A DNA stretch of 64,000 nt from Lycorma delicatula. Taxonomy: Eukaryota; Arthropoda; Insecta; Hemiptera; Fulgoridae. The position numbers and the translations under genes were made by a program. The first letter of the stretch is position 1, and every line of letters starts with the position of its first letter. Shown piece by piece: positions 1 through 11,139 of this stretch. The notes below the pieces were generated by a model. That model worked only from the letters and a program-made list of their open reading frames with translations. It ran no database searches and was not told the DNA's origin. Where the stretch lies: the NCBI RefSeq assembly GCF_047948215.1, contig NC_134455.1:309460147-309524146 (forward strand), in the 5' to 3' direction.

Positions 1-2243
1 TCTTCTTTTATGTTAGGTTTACTTCAAGAATGACGAAAAGCAATTTTGATATTTACCTCATCTATTTTATGTGCTTTAGAGTGACAACCGTACAAAGACT
101 TGAAAAGTTAGTGAGAAGCGGCAAAATCAATTTATACTATTCTATCCAAAAATAATACATTAATTGTACAGTTATATAATGATCAATCACACACCCACCC
201 ACACACACCCATATATATATATATACACATATACACATATGTGTGTTTGTGTAAACAATATTATTTATTGTAAGCTTTCTTTGCTTAGAGGGTGAAGCAT
301 TACGACTAACATTAAATTATAAAATATTATTATGAGAATTAACAATTAAGTTTGACTGGAAAAAAATTCTACAAATCTTAGAACAATAAAATTTTAATGC
401 TTTGTATTAATTCATATTGAAGCCGATATGTAATTACAAGATGAAACTATAGTGAAAGGCCGTCTTATATAATTCATAAATATGTTTTCTACGAAAATGT
501 ATAAGAATCTTTGGCTGATATCCTATGGTGTATCACAAGTAAAACATTGCATAATGATCTAAATAATTCTATCAGTAAAAGAAAAAAGTTTCCTTAAGAA
601 ATAAAACATACCTCCAGAATTTAGAAAAGTATTTAAATCCATTAACAATCAACTTCCTAGAAAACAACTAAGACATTCTCACATAAGAATGCTTCCAATA
701 AGTCTGTAACTTCATACAGACTATTAGTTGTACACAAACTAATAGTGTTGCTTCGATAAAGAACAAATGTTTATCACGTTACTGTAAAATTAAAATAAAT
801 AAATATATAAGCATTGTAACTCCAGAATTTTCTTTCTGATAAAAAAAAAATGAAAACCAATCGTATTAAAATTAATAATGTAGAGAAGTATAATGCTAAT
901 TATAAAGATTAGAATTTTGTAAAAAAATATTAATAACATTCTTTCATCTATAAACTTCTGGTAGATTATGCAAATATTGAAAACAAAACAAACGTATAAT
1001 TATGTAGAAAAAAAGAAGAAATGATAAGAAACGGCTGGATAACTGTATAAAGGAGTAAACATTGTCCATTTTTGGTTAGTGCAGTTTATCAGTACTAACC
1101 CCGTTACGAATTTCCCCCACCAACGTAGCGCAAAGTAACCTGACTGAATATGTTTAACATGCGTATCTGCACGGACAACTGCGGCTGGTAGTTTGCCACA
1201 TGCCGTCCGGCGATTCGGTAGGGATTTTAATAAGAGTTAAATTAACATCACTAAAAGAAAATTTTCCAATTATTATCGATTAATAATTGGAAACAATAAA
1301 TCTCTTTTTTATATTTATACGTAATAGGAAAGCGTATTATTTATAATAAAAATAAACTTTAAATGTTATGACATGTTCTGCTGTTCAATGAAAGAAATAC
1401 CATTAACTTAATAAAATTTTTGGTACAATGTCATCCGCTCAAAGCGGAGATTACATCTATAATTTCAGTTACTTATATACTTCAACAACCAAATAAACTA
1501 TTAAGAAATAAAGTTTTATTTCTATACATCTATTTTTCTTTAAAAATCAAGGTTTCTTTAAGATAAAAAATTATTTTGATCGGTATTTTAAATAATTCAC
1601 CAAACTCGACGAAATTTCTGTGACAACTTTTTCAATTTGGTCAATCTATATATATATATTTTTTTTTATAAACAACATTAATGTAAAATTATAGAATTTA
1701 TGAACAGATAACTTAAATAGGACTTTCTAAACTATTTTCTTTTGCATAATAGAATCTCATATATTCATTAAAAGGAAAAAAGGCATAATAAACTAAAGAT
1801 AATTAAGTTTTTTTTTAATTTCCTAAGATTTTGTATTGTAGGGGCATGAATCTCAAGCTTGTAGTCAAGCAGCTAATATCCTTTACATCAACTATTCTTC
1901 AAACATTTCTCGTACAAAACGAAAAACTAAATCTGTTCATAATTCACTATCAATCTCAATCATTTTACAAATTACATTAAAAACAATTCTTATTTAACAA
2001 AGAAACTGTTGTCCCAAATCGATGTTAAGTACAATTTTAATTTATGTTATAGTATTAATTACACTGATAGACGAAAAAAATATTTTTTTTAATGATTCTT
2101 TAAGTGTGACATCACTTCTTGAATTGCTTTTTTGTACATTACAGATCTGCAAATACAATTTTTCTATCACCCTTAGTTTTAAATAAATTACGCTTCAATA
2201 AAAAATAAGGGAAAATATAGTTAAAATTCATAATTTTTCTTGG
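1..2243. other. AT-rich non-coding DNA
   Basis: No coding or RNA feature could be recognised. The stretch has short AC and AT microsatellites near 190-250 and an AT run near 1648-1660. A 13-bp perfect inverted repeat lies at 1263-1275 / 1281-1293 around the centre TCGAT. A slightly GC-richer patch at about 1080-1215 has no reading frame or motif that I recognise. Confidence 0.6.
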
Positions 2244-3480
2244 CTAATCCTGTGTTAGAATGATTTGGCTGATGCTTTTTTTATAAATAGCCTTAGGTAC
2301 ATCCCGAATTAATATCTAACAGTAATCGGCTACCATGCTAGTATTCCATTTCCCTTTATAGCGGCTTTCCATCACCGAAATGTCTTGATGGAAACGTCCA
2401 CCGTGTTCGTCACTTACGTCTCCGAGGTTGTCCGGGAAAAAATCCAAATATGAGTGGAGGAAATATATTTTCAAAGACATATTAAATCCTATAGCTCTGT
2501 ATGAAGGAAGAAGTTGATTAACAATATCGTGGTGATTGATTTTTATTTGCCGAGAAAATATTTTCAAACGTCTTTAAATGAAGCCCAAGCTGCACTTTCT
2601 ACATTATTTAACATTGAGTTAAATACATCATCTTTGACCAACTCTCTTATTTGAGAACCACCAAATATTCCTTCTTTAATTTTTCCTTCACTTACATTCG
2701 GACATTTTTTCCTGATGTACAAAAATCCGGGACTATCCTTCTTCATTGCTTTTACAGAAATCTTCATTAGTCTTAGCTTGATATGGAGACGGGGTAAAAG
2801 TATTTTTTGGGTTCAACTAAGGGCTCATGAATAATATTTTTCCCATTTTGAGTTAAGTTATCTCGTTTCTTCCACTCTTTGGTAACATGTTTATCCCTAG
2901 CTCGGCTGTCTCATTCGCAAAGAAAACACATGTACTTAGTATAGACTAACTGTAAGTCTAACAAAATAGCTATAACTTTGAAATTACCACATGTGTTCCA
3001 GCTATTTTTTTATATTTTACTTTTTCAAGAACTTCATTCATCACGTCGTATGTCTCTTTCAATTTAATGCCATAAGCGATTGGTATCAAAGGATATTTAT
3101 TACCGTTGTGTAGTTGAACTACTTTTAAACTATACTTGGACGAATCTATGAAAAGGTGCCAGTCCTCAGGTTTATGAACTTGTCCTAAGTGCAGCATAAG
3201 CTCATCAATATTTGTGCAATAAACCAAATTATTTTCATACTGATTAATAAGTATTGAGAAAGTTCTTTTGTCGACTTCGAAAGCCCAAAATTTTTGTATT
3301 ATTTTGAAGTAAATTCCAATCTTGCAGTCTTGATCCTAACAGTTCATCTTGATTTTTTGATAAATTTAAATTCCTAATCGTCATTTAATTAACCTTTTGA
3401 TATAAAATGTGGCTTATTGGAAGGTAATAAAAAAACAAAATTATTGTTGTCTTCTTCAATACTGCCTGTAAAAAATTCTT
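2244..3480 (-). pseudogene. Decayed copy 1 of a multicopy arthropod gene family of unknown function
   Basis: Read on the minus strand, successive fragments in different frames line up with a protein family that recurs in many copies in arthropod genomes; I know no function for it. From N to C: a segment with ELLGSRLQDWNLL (about 3330), LFIDSSKYSLK (about 3150), YTKYMCFLCE (about 2930), a GIFGGSQIRELV block (about 2670), the signature FLHSYLDFFPDNLGDVSDEH (about 2440) and RDVPKAIYKK near the end. A frameshift lies near 2770, stops break the frame near 2565, and the usual DYCW becomes DYC-stop near 2316 by a TGG-to-TAG type change, after which homology continues to about 2244. The N-terminal cysteine-rich part seen in copy 2 is not visible. 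It is inactive. Family assignment rests on remembered motifs and on similarity to copy 2. Confidence 0.72.
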
Positions 3481-3911
3481 TTTTGTTTGAGAAAAAGGTT
3501 ATACTCCAGCAGTCAATCCCAATAAAAATAAAAAATAAAAAATAATAACGATAAATATTTTCAATTTGAGAGTTATCACCGAAACCTTTTGGAAAGCCCT
3601 ACTTTTCTAGTGGATAATCATAATAATTTCCGTCATAAAATAAATTTTCCAATAATCTAATTACAAAAATTTGTTTTAAGAAACAAAAATGAAAATAAAA
3701 ATGGTTGAATAATTTTGATTTATCTTTCAGCCAGTAGTTACGTTGTGCCTAATTTACTACATCAGAAATAATGTAATTGTTTGTAGAACAGGATGACTGG
3801 ATGTTTATTCGACATTTATTCGCTTCAGAAAATACAAAATAATCAGATAAGAGAATCATAAGATATTTTGTAGTTATTTAACCATAACACTAATTGAGGG
3901 AAATTTATGTG

Positions 3912-3965
<54 letters not shown>

Positions 3966-5279
3966 TATATTGTGTTTATCATTTATATATATATATATAT
4001 AAATGTGTGTGTGTATGTGTGGCTATGTATGTATAAATAAATACATTATAGTTACTTTTTTATTTTGATATTTGTTTTACGAGTGTAGGTGCCTTATTAA
4101 TTTCATTTATAATTAAAATTTATCATGTTATAAATTAAAGGTTATTATTTGAAAACAAGATACAATATGAAATGAGTTTATAGAAGTCAATGATTTTTTT
4201 TAAACTTACCTATTTTTTTTTTGTAATAAGATGATGATTTAAAAATTACAGAAACTACAGAAAAAATGATTTTATTTTCAGTATAATATTTATCGTAATA
4301 TGTTCATGAAAATATTAATTACTCTTAATAATTTATAATTTATAATTCTACGAAGTGTTAGAAATATTCCGAAATTAATTTCTCTTTATTATGTAAAACT
4401 TTATCTTTTAAAATATTTTTACACTTATCTTCCTTAAGTTTTCCTTATAATAATTTTAAAGGAAAAAACTATGTAATAAATATCACAAAATAAACTAATT
4501 GAAAATTTAATAAAACCAGTTAATCACAAATTATAGACAATGACAACGAAACAAAAAATGTAATTCAATAAAGGCTAGTTATGAGAGTCTTTAACAAAAT
4601 TTATTCTCAAAAGTTTAAAAATAGGTACAAAAATACCTAGATTTTTATGAATTAAAATTAATTTTAATCTTATAAAAGACAAATATTCTTAGCAGAAATC
4701 CTGGTAAATCATTACCACAAAAAAAACTGAATTCAAATCTACTAAATCGGTCAGTCATTACTGTACGGTTTAATGGATGAGCATTCTAAGAGCCCAAGAT
4801 ACTACGCCCTTTCGATTTTCTTGAACTCTAGAGTATTTAAATGGTAGTTTACACCAGATATAATTTTACACTTTAAAGTCCTTACAGGTAAAGAGTTAAA
4901 GTGTCTCAGCGAACATAGAGGATTTGCTAATTTATTCCGAATAAGGATTTATTCATTCTTTAAACAGCAGTCTCAAACATTCATAACAAAAAATAAATCA
5001 ATAATATTTTTTCTTTTCAACTGCTCATTTTACCTTAAAATAAAACCAATTTAATCCAGCTAAATCTATACAAATATAAATGTAAATGTTCGATTATTCA
5101 AAATCTTAAAACACCGAAATTTCTTCTCCGATTGCTTTGAAATTTTGACACAACATTGCATTCGAATACCCGCGTGTTTGTATGCACCTACTATTTATGT
5201 ACCTAAGATATCACACCTGCGACAGCTAAAAAATGTTTTTTTTTTTTTTTAAACAGTGCCTCTGTTGGACGCAAAAGCA
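3481..5279. other. AT-rich non-coding DNA with AT/GT microsatellites
   Basis: No gene is recognised. A long (AT)n tract occupies about 3914-3962, followed by shorter AT and GT repeats up to about 4025. A 16-base T run sits near 5235-5250, close to the presumed left edge of the Helitron-like element. Confidence 0.6.
3914..3962. repeat. (AT)n microsatellite
   Basis: About 24 uninterrupted TA units are visible, followed after a short gap by another TA stretch and a GT-rich segment. It is a simple sequence repeat, likely length-polymorphic. Confidence 0.95.
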
Positions 5280-5828
5280 AAACATACTATACTAAATATT
5301 TTACGATTCCATTTCATGTTTCCGATGTGTGTGTCCGCTATAGACTAAAAACTACTAGACCGATTTAGGCGCGGGGAAAAGGGAGAAAGGGAAAAATCGG
5401 AAAAGGAATAAGGAAAATCAGAAAAGGGAAAAATCGAAAACGGTAAAAGATAAGAAGGCGAAAATGGAAAAAATAAAAAAGAGAAAAACGGGAAAAGGAA
5501 ATGGAAAACCAAAAAAGGGAAAGGGGGAAACGGAAATAAGGAAAAGAAGGATTGGGATGGGAAGGAAAATTAGGTGGGGAAGGGGAAAGTGAAAAATTGG
5601 TGAAAGAGAATAAGGTAAAATGAATGTGGTAAAAGTGAAGGGGAGGAAGGGGGAAAAGGAAATGGGGGAAAGGAAAGGGGAAGGGGAAAGGGTGAAAGGG
5701 TAGAGTAAAATTTTGTGAAGTTCCTTAATGTTCATTTTGTTAATGTTTTATCAAACTTTCAATTGTGTTGATTTAATCTATATATATACTTAAATCTAGC
5801 AATAGCGAAGCATTGGTGGGTCTGCTAG
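5280..5828 (+). mobile_element. Non-autonomous Helitron-like element containing a purine tract
   Basis: The right end looks like a Helitron 3' terminus: a short hairpin (CAAT-A-GC, loop GAA, GCATTG, with one bulged A) at about 5801-5816, a short G-rich spacer, then CTAG at 5825-5828 followed by T. This fits the CTRR end and A/T insertion rule. The left part holds the phrase ACTACTAGACCGATTT (about 5351), which recurs near the 5' part of many arthropod non-autonomous Helitrons. No Rep/helicase is present. The interior is almost entirely a GGGAAA-type purine tract. The 5' edge is approximate, because no clean 5' TC start was found. Confidence 0.55.
5371..5705. repeat. Long polypurine low-complexity tract
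   Basis: For about 335 bases the plus strand is nearly all A and G, with only scattered T and C; the stretch 5641-5700 has just two T residues. Units such as GGGGAAA and GGAAAAGG repeat irregularly. The 105-codon open frame on the opposite strand is a by-product of this composition (Pro/Phe/Ser/Leu only) and is not a gene. Such tracts can adopt triplex or slipped structures. Confidence 0.9.
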
Positions 5829-6217
5829 TTCCCTTAATAAAAATTACTAAATTACATTTATAGCTTCTTTTTTTTTTTATTAAAATGCTTCAAGAAATGT
5901 AAGATTGTTGGAGAAATACGAGATATATTTTATTCTACGTTCGTATGAAGCAAACTGCTTCAAACAGATGGTCAATGTAATAATATTTTTTAATTAAAAT
6001 TCTATTTCTTTTTACCATCATTTTTCGATTACGATATTAAATTAATTAATGAAACTATGGTTGTTAACTAATAATGATGAAAACAATTTTAGGCAAAATA
6101 TTTCTATATTTATTCACAATTAATATAATAACTCTTTAAAAAACTCCGTTTGAGATAAAAAAATGTTATTACTTAAAAATGAAAGACAAAACTTCATTTT
6201 ACAACCATGAACTTAAA

Positions 6218-6401
6218 TACAGAGTTTATCACGAAGTTCTCCCGGGACTTTCATAACCTATTTTACGATCGAAATCTTTCACTAGCCGTAACTCGGAAAC
6301 GAAACATTTTAGAACATATGTTTATATGAACGTTTTCCATTATTTTTCACGAGTAGAATAGGTTACGAAAGTCCCCGGAGAACTTCGTGATAGACTCTGT
6401 A
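6218..6401. mobile_element. 184-bp palindromic MITE with about 49-bp terminal inverted repeats
   Basis: The left end begins TACAGAGTTTATCACGAAG and the right end, read on the minus strand, begins TACAGAGTCTATCACGAAG. The arms match for about 49 bases with only a few differences. Flanking TA dinucleotides fit a TA target duplication, as for Tc1/mariner-type elements. Nothing in the interior can encode a transposase, so this is a miniature derivative that would have been mobilised in trans. Confidence 0.8.
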
Positions 6402-8764
6402 TATATATTTTTAAATATAATCTGTTAAGGAAGTTATAGAACGTTGAAATTTTACTACAGAGAAAAGTTAAAATGTAAAGTAAATTTTCAGCGTAATATT
6501 TTATACTTTCTAAATTTTTTCTTTCAACTAAATTTTAACTTAAAATTATAAAATAGAAAAAAAAAATTGTTTAATAGAGTAAACAATTCAATTTTTTCCG
6601 CTAAGTATTTCGCATGACGTAACTATCAAAGAGAAATTTTTTTCTTTCTTGATTTCTTTAATATCATAACTAAAAATATGTTTTTTCGGATCAAAAGCAT
6701 CTTTATTACGAGTGCTTTTCAAATTAGAAATTTTTTATATTAAATCTTTTTAAATTTGTTTTTAAACATAAGACGAGTACTCAACCTGTATTGAATGCAT
6801 TTGTTTGATTCATATAAAACCATTTTACAGTGTATAATTTTCATTATCAGTGACTAATTTTCGATCAGATCATCTCATCTAATGTTTTAAATAAACCAAA
6901 AATGGAATTGCATCGTAATAATAATCATAATAATGAGATAATATGGTAATTTTCGTTTATTTTATCCAGAAAAAACGACTTGATATAAAATTGTTACAAA
7001 TAAATTTACAGCATTTAGTGGGTATTAATTTTTCTATGCAATCTAATTATATTAATCAAACTTACCCAGTATAATTCATTTGTTACTTAGAGGAACGATA
7101 TAACAGGGAAATTTTGCTAACTTTATTTAATTATGCTATATCGTTTGTATTGTACCTTATTTGTAAAATAACATTGAATATACAGCTTTGTTACTTTTTA
7201 AGTTCATTAAGCCAATTTGTTATGTTATAAGAAACCACCAACAAATGATGTCAGGAGTAGAACCCACGAATCAAGTAGAGTTATAATTTAACGGCCACGG
7301 CTAAAACTTAAGTTATGTTTTACAGAAGGTTTGTTAACCTTTAAGCGCTAACATACTCGAGCTGTCGATTTTCAGCAGTAAAAGATAATTAATGTTGTAA
7401 AGAAGAATAAAATTGATTATGTATCAGGATGGATAAGCTATTATTCTTGCTTCTTTTCTTGCAAAAGATTGATAGATCGATGCCTAATTAAATTTTAAGT
7501 ACATCATGGATATATTTTTTTTGTTTTTGACTATTGGCCTTTTTTTTAAGAATAAATTCTGAAGAGATATATAACGAAATAAAACAGCCGTATGATTACT
7601 ATCATTTCACAAACAAGAGACATTTCAGCTACGAAAAATTAGAGAAAAAAACAAGCATCAGTTATTTTGGAAACTTTCGGAATATTATATATGTCATCCA
7701 TTTACTTATTTAAATTAGCTAATTATAAGAATCTTTAAAAAGCCAACTTGAATAATATAAATATTCTCCATAAAATACTAGTGATTTTCTTCTTTTGTGT
7801 TTAAAAATATAATCTTTGTGTTGCTATAAAAGATAAGAATTGAAATTGACGATGGTGGCTTTAAAAAATCACGGAATATGGAAACTGGGTGGTAATAAAT
7901 CTTGTTATAATTGTAGGAATAAATTATTTCAAGTGACCGACTTCAGATTAAAAATCTTCACCAATTATTATTTTTTTTATTAACAAAAATTTATAAGTTA
8001 CTTGAATAACTAAATAGTGAAATAAGTCTTAAAATAAACTTAACGGATTAGCTAATAGATAATGATTTAATAATATAGAAGAATCTTTGAGTTGATTTAA
8101 AAGAACATTAAAAAAACGGGAAAAACTATTTAATGTGAAATTAATGCTGAAAGATAATATTTAATGACAAATGCCATTTGTCATAAATGTTATATTGTAT
8201 TCGGTATACATTTTTTTATTAAATTAAAAATTTTAAATTAGTGTTTCACTTTGAAAAAATGACAATATGCAATACGGAACTTAATACTAACAACATATAT
8301 CGTAGATAAATTAAAAAAAAATAATGGATTTGGTAGATTACATTGAGAATTAAGGACTGTAAACGTAATTAAAAAATGGTTATAGATATACATATAGATA
8401 GATATGTATATAAATAATATATATATACATATATAATAAAAATATAATATTTAAAAACACCTCTTTTAACTAACTTTTAAAAAATAATCAATAAATACTA
8501 ATGTTAATTCAAATTAATAAATTATGATATAAAATATTAAAAAATTACAAAATTATTTTAATGTTTCTCCTCACATATTTATATTTTTGTAAATTTACAT
8601 TTTGTTTTAACAGTCACATTATTCAAATTAATTTACTTTTTTTTCGTAACGTTTACGTGGTGTTTACATTAAAATTAGAATTTCACTTGGTAATTCCACA
8701 TTTATAAATTAAATTTTTGCGTCAAATCGTATGTTTAAAAAAAAAATTTAATTTAATTACCGTA
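6402..8764. other. AT-rich non-coding DNA
   Basis: No open frame of note, RNA gene or recognisable element was seen. There are short A/T runs and a small ATATAT-rich stretch near 8385-8435. Confidence 0.55.
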
Positions 8765-9020
8765 ATTGTTAATATATTATATAAATGTGAAATTTTGCCG
8801 TTTGTTTGTTTGCAATAGCATCACGCGAGAACCAAACGAGCCATTGCTTTCAAATTTTCAGGATACACTCGTGTTATCCAGGGAAGATTTTAAGCCATAT
8901 ATCAAGGCCTTAAACTTGAGGATGAAGTGATTTAAAGATATTCATTAAAGAAATAAAAATTAATCGTTTTACTTCATTATATTTCTGTCACGGCAACAGA
9001 AATATAATGAAGTAAAATGG
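8765..9020 (+). mobile_element. Partial copy of a Helitron-like repeat family ending in a perfect hairpin
   Basis: The segment starts with an AT stretch and a GTTTGTTTG motif (about 8801), then GCATCACGCGAGAACC, wording typical of the 5' part of arthropod Helitron-like repeats. Its 3' half, from TTTTAAGCCAT (about 8890) to TTTTACTTCATTATATTTCT, is clearly similar to the reverse complement of 31720-31900. It is therefore a dispersed family, here in plus orientation. No coding capacity is present. Both boundaries are estimates. Confidence 0.5.
8967..9017. repeat. Perfect 22-bp stem hairpin
   Basis: Arms 8967-8988 and 8996-9017 are exact reverse complements around the 7-base loop CACGGCA. The left arm is shared with the related repeat near 31740, but the inverted second arm is not found there, so the palindrome looks specific to this copy. 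Confidence 0.95.
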
Positions 9021-9483
9021 CTAATTACATTGGTCAACTAAAAATTTGAAACTGAAAAGGGAATAGGTATTCTATGTAGTATTTTATATGCTGAATCTGA
9101 ATATGTATTCCGGAGAAACCAATTAGGTAACGTTAAGTTACAAAATCATTAAATTTATTTGTTCCATCATTCGTGGAACAAACAGTACAAATAAGTTAGT
9201 ACGTCTGCATGTTTGCTTATTCACATCTGATTTATATTGTGGTGCGTAGACCTATATTTGATAAATAACAGTCAAATGATGTCATTTCATGTCAATCAGG
9301 ACATGTATAGACATGTCAGTGAGTCAAATAATAATGAATTATTCAACGTGATGAAATAATTTTATGAATTATCTTAAGTAATTAAATATTTATACATTAA
9401 AACTTAATTATTTTTATAATCAAGTAAGAATTTCTGTAATATTTTAGTTTACTTTCATTCATTAAAACATTTTGAATTTTACA

Positions 9484-11139
9484 ATGAATAAAAATCGGGC
9501 TTCTAAAAATTCTCCAAATATTTTTTTTACGTTTTCGGAGAATTCACAACGGAAAGTCAACGAAAACCAGTATCGAATCTGCTAAAAACTGGTTACAAAG
9601 ATTATTTTGACTGTCCCTTGAGAGACCAAGATAAATTCTGAGCTCCACATTTAGCATACATCAAGTACTACATTAAACTAACCCAGTGGATAAAAGGAAA
9701 AAAACAGCATTTGCCTTTTGGCGTACCTATGATTTGGTGAGAGCCTACTAAGTTTTATGAATACTGCTATTTTTGTTTAACAAATGTTACTGATTTTAAT
9801 TCAAACAATAAAAGCAGATTCTCATACGCAAATATTAGTTCAGCTATGAGGCCAGTATTTCATGGTGTTGATTTACAGATTCCAATAGCTCCAACTTCTT
9901 GGAAAGTAATTTCTGATTCTCCAGAATATTCAACTGATGAATCCTCAACATCAATAGATATTTATTACATTCCAGAAGAATCAAATTCTGAACCTCATCT
10001 TATCACGCAAGCAAAACTGAACGACTTAATTCATAACTTGTATTTGTCGAAACAACATGCAGAATTCCTAGGTTCTCGTATTAAATAATGGAATTTATTA
10101 AACAAGGATACTAAAATGTCAGTATATAAAAATCGGAACGAAAATTTACTGAGATACTTTAGAAGAGATGGTTTAATTTGTTCCTTCCATGATGTTAGGG
10201 GGTTAATGTCTAAACTGGACATTGAATATGGTATTCATGATCGGGGTTTATTTATAGACTCATCAAAAAGAAGCTTAAAGTCAGTGTTGTTGTATGACTC
10301 GAATAAATTTTCTTCTATACCGGTGGCACATGCTGTAGAAATGAAGGAAACATAAAAAATAAGAAGTATCTCAAAAATTTTAAAAGCGATTACGTATGAT
10401 AAACATTCTGGAGAATCAATGTTAACCTGAAAGCGATAGGACATTTTCTCTATCTCCAGAGTGGTTTTAGAAAATATATGTGTTTCTTGATTTTCTTAGA
10501 TAGTCAGGCTACAGATAAAGATTACGCAATTAAAGACTAGCAAAAAATAAATCAGTTTACCCCAGGAAAGGAGAATGTTGTCAGCAGATTTTATTATTTT
10601 ACCACCTCTACAGATAAACTAGGCCTGATGAAGAATTTTGTAAAAGCATTAGATAAACATGGAGACGAGTTAAGATATTTATCTGGGTTTATTCGCAATT
10701 AAGTAAGTCAAATTAAAAGAGGGAATATTCATCGGGCCAAAAATAAGAAAATTAATTCGTGAAAATATATTTGACAGCAAACTGATTCCTAAAGAACTAG
10801 CAGCGCAGAAGTCCTTCAAAGATGTCGTTACAGGTTTTCCTGGAAACAAAAATGCTACCATGATGAACATATAAATAAACTGTTAGTGAACTACAAAAAT
10901 TTAGGCTGCAGAATGTCACTGAAAATTAATTTTTTACATTCTCATTTGGATTTTTTCCTTTAAACTTGGGTGACATCAGCGAGGAACAAGGAAACAGTTT
11001 CCACCAAGATATTTCGGAGATGAAACCACGTTATCAAGGGAGATGGGATGAATCTATGATGAGCGACTACTGCTGGATGATAAAAAGAGAAAACTTCGCT
11101 GAACACAAAAGGAAAATAAGAAAAAAGAAATTAAGATAA
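9484..11139 (+). pseudogene. Nearly full-length decayed copy 2 of the multicopy arthropod gene family
   Basis: Starting from the first suitable ATG (9484), the frame follows this family: an N-terminal stretch ending in a DQDKF block, TQWIKGKKQ, FGVPMIW, NKSRFSYANIS (about 9809-9841), an acidic linker, FLGSR (about 10064), SFHDVRGLMSKLDIEYGIHD (10182-10241), LFIDSSKRSLKSVLL, a cysteine stretch near 10480, LGLMKNFVKALDKHGDEL (about 10621), FLHSHLDFFP (about 10933-10962) and ISEMKPRYQGRWDESMMSDY up to a terminal basic run and stop TAA at 11137-11139. In-frame stops at 9639, 9738 and 10086 look like point substitutions of Trp, Arg and Glu codons. A stop at 10353 and frame changes around 10420, 10700-10860 and 10880 also break it. 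It cannot encode a complete protein. Function of the family is unknown; copy number suggests a mobile or element-associated gene. Confidence 0.78.

Noticed and set aside
1080..1215. Moderate-GC patch as exon
   Set aside because: No open frame, splice pattern or repeat family recognised.
5418..5735. 105-codon minus-strand frame
   Set aside because: It is the complement of the purine tract and consists almost only of Pro, Phe, Ser, Leu and Ile, as that composition dictates.
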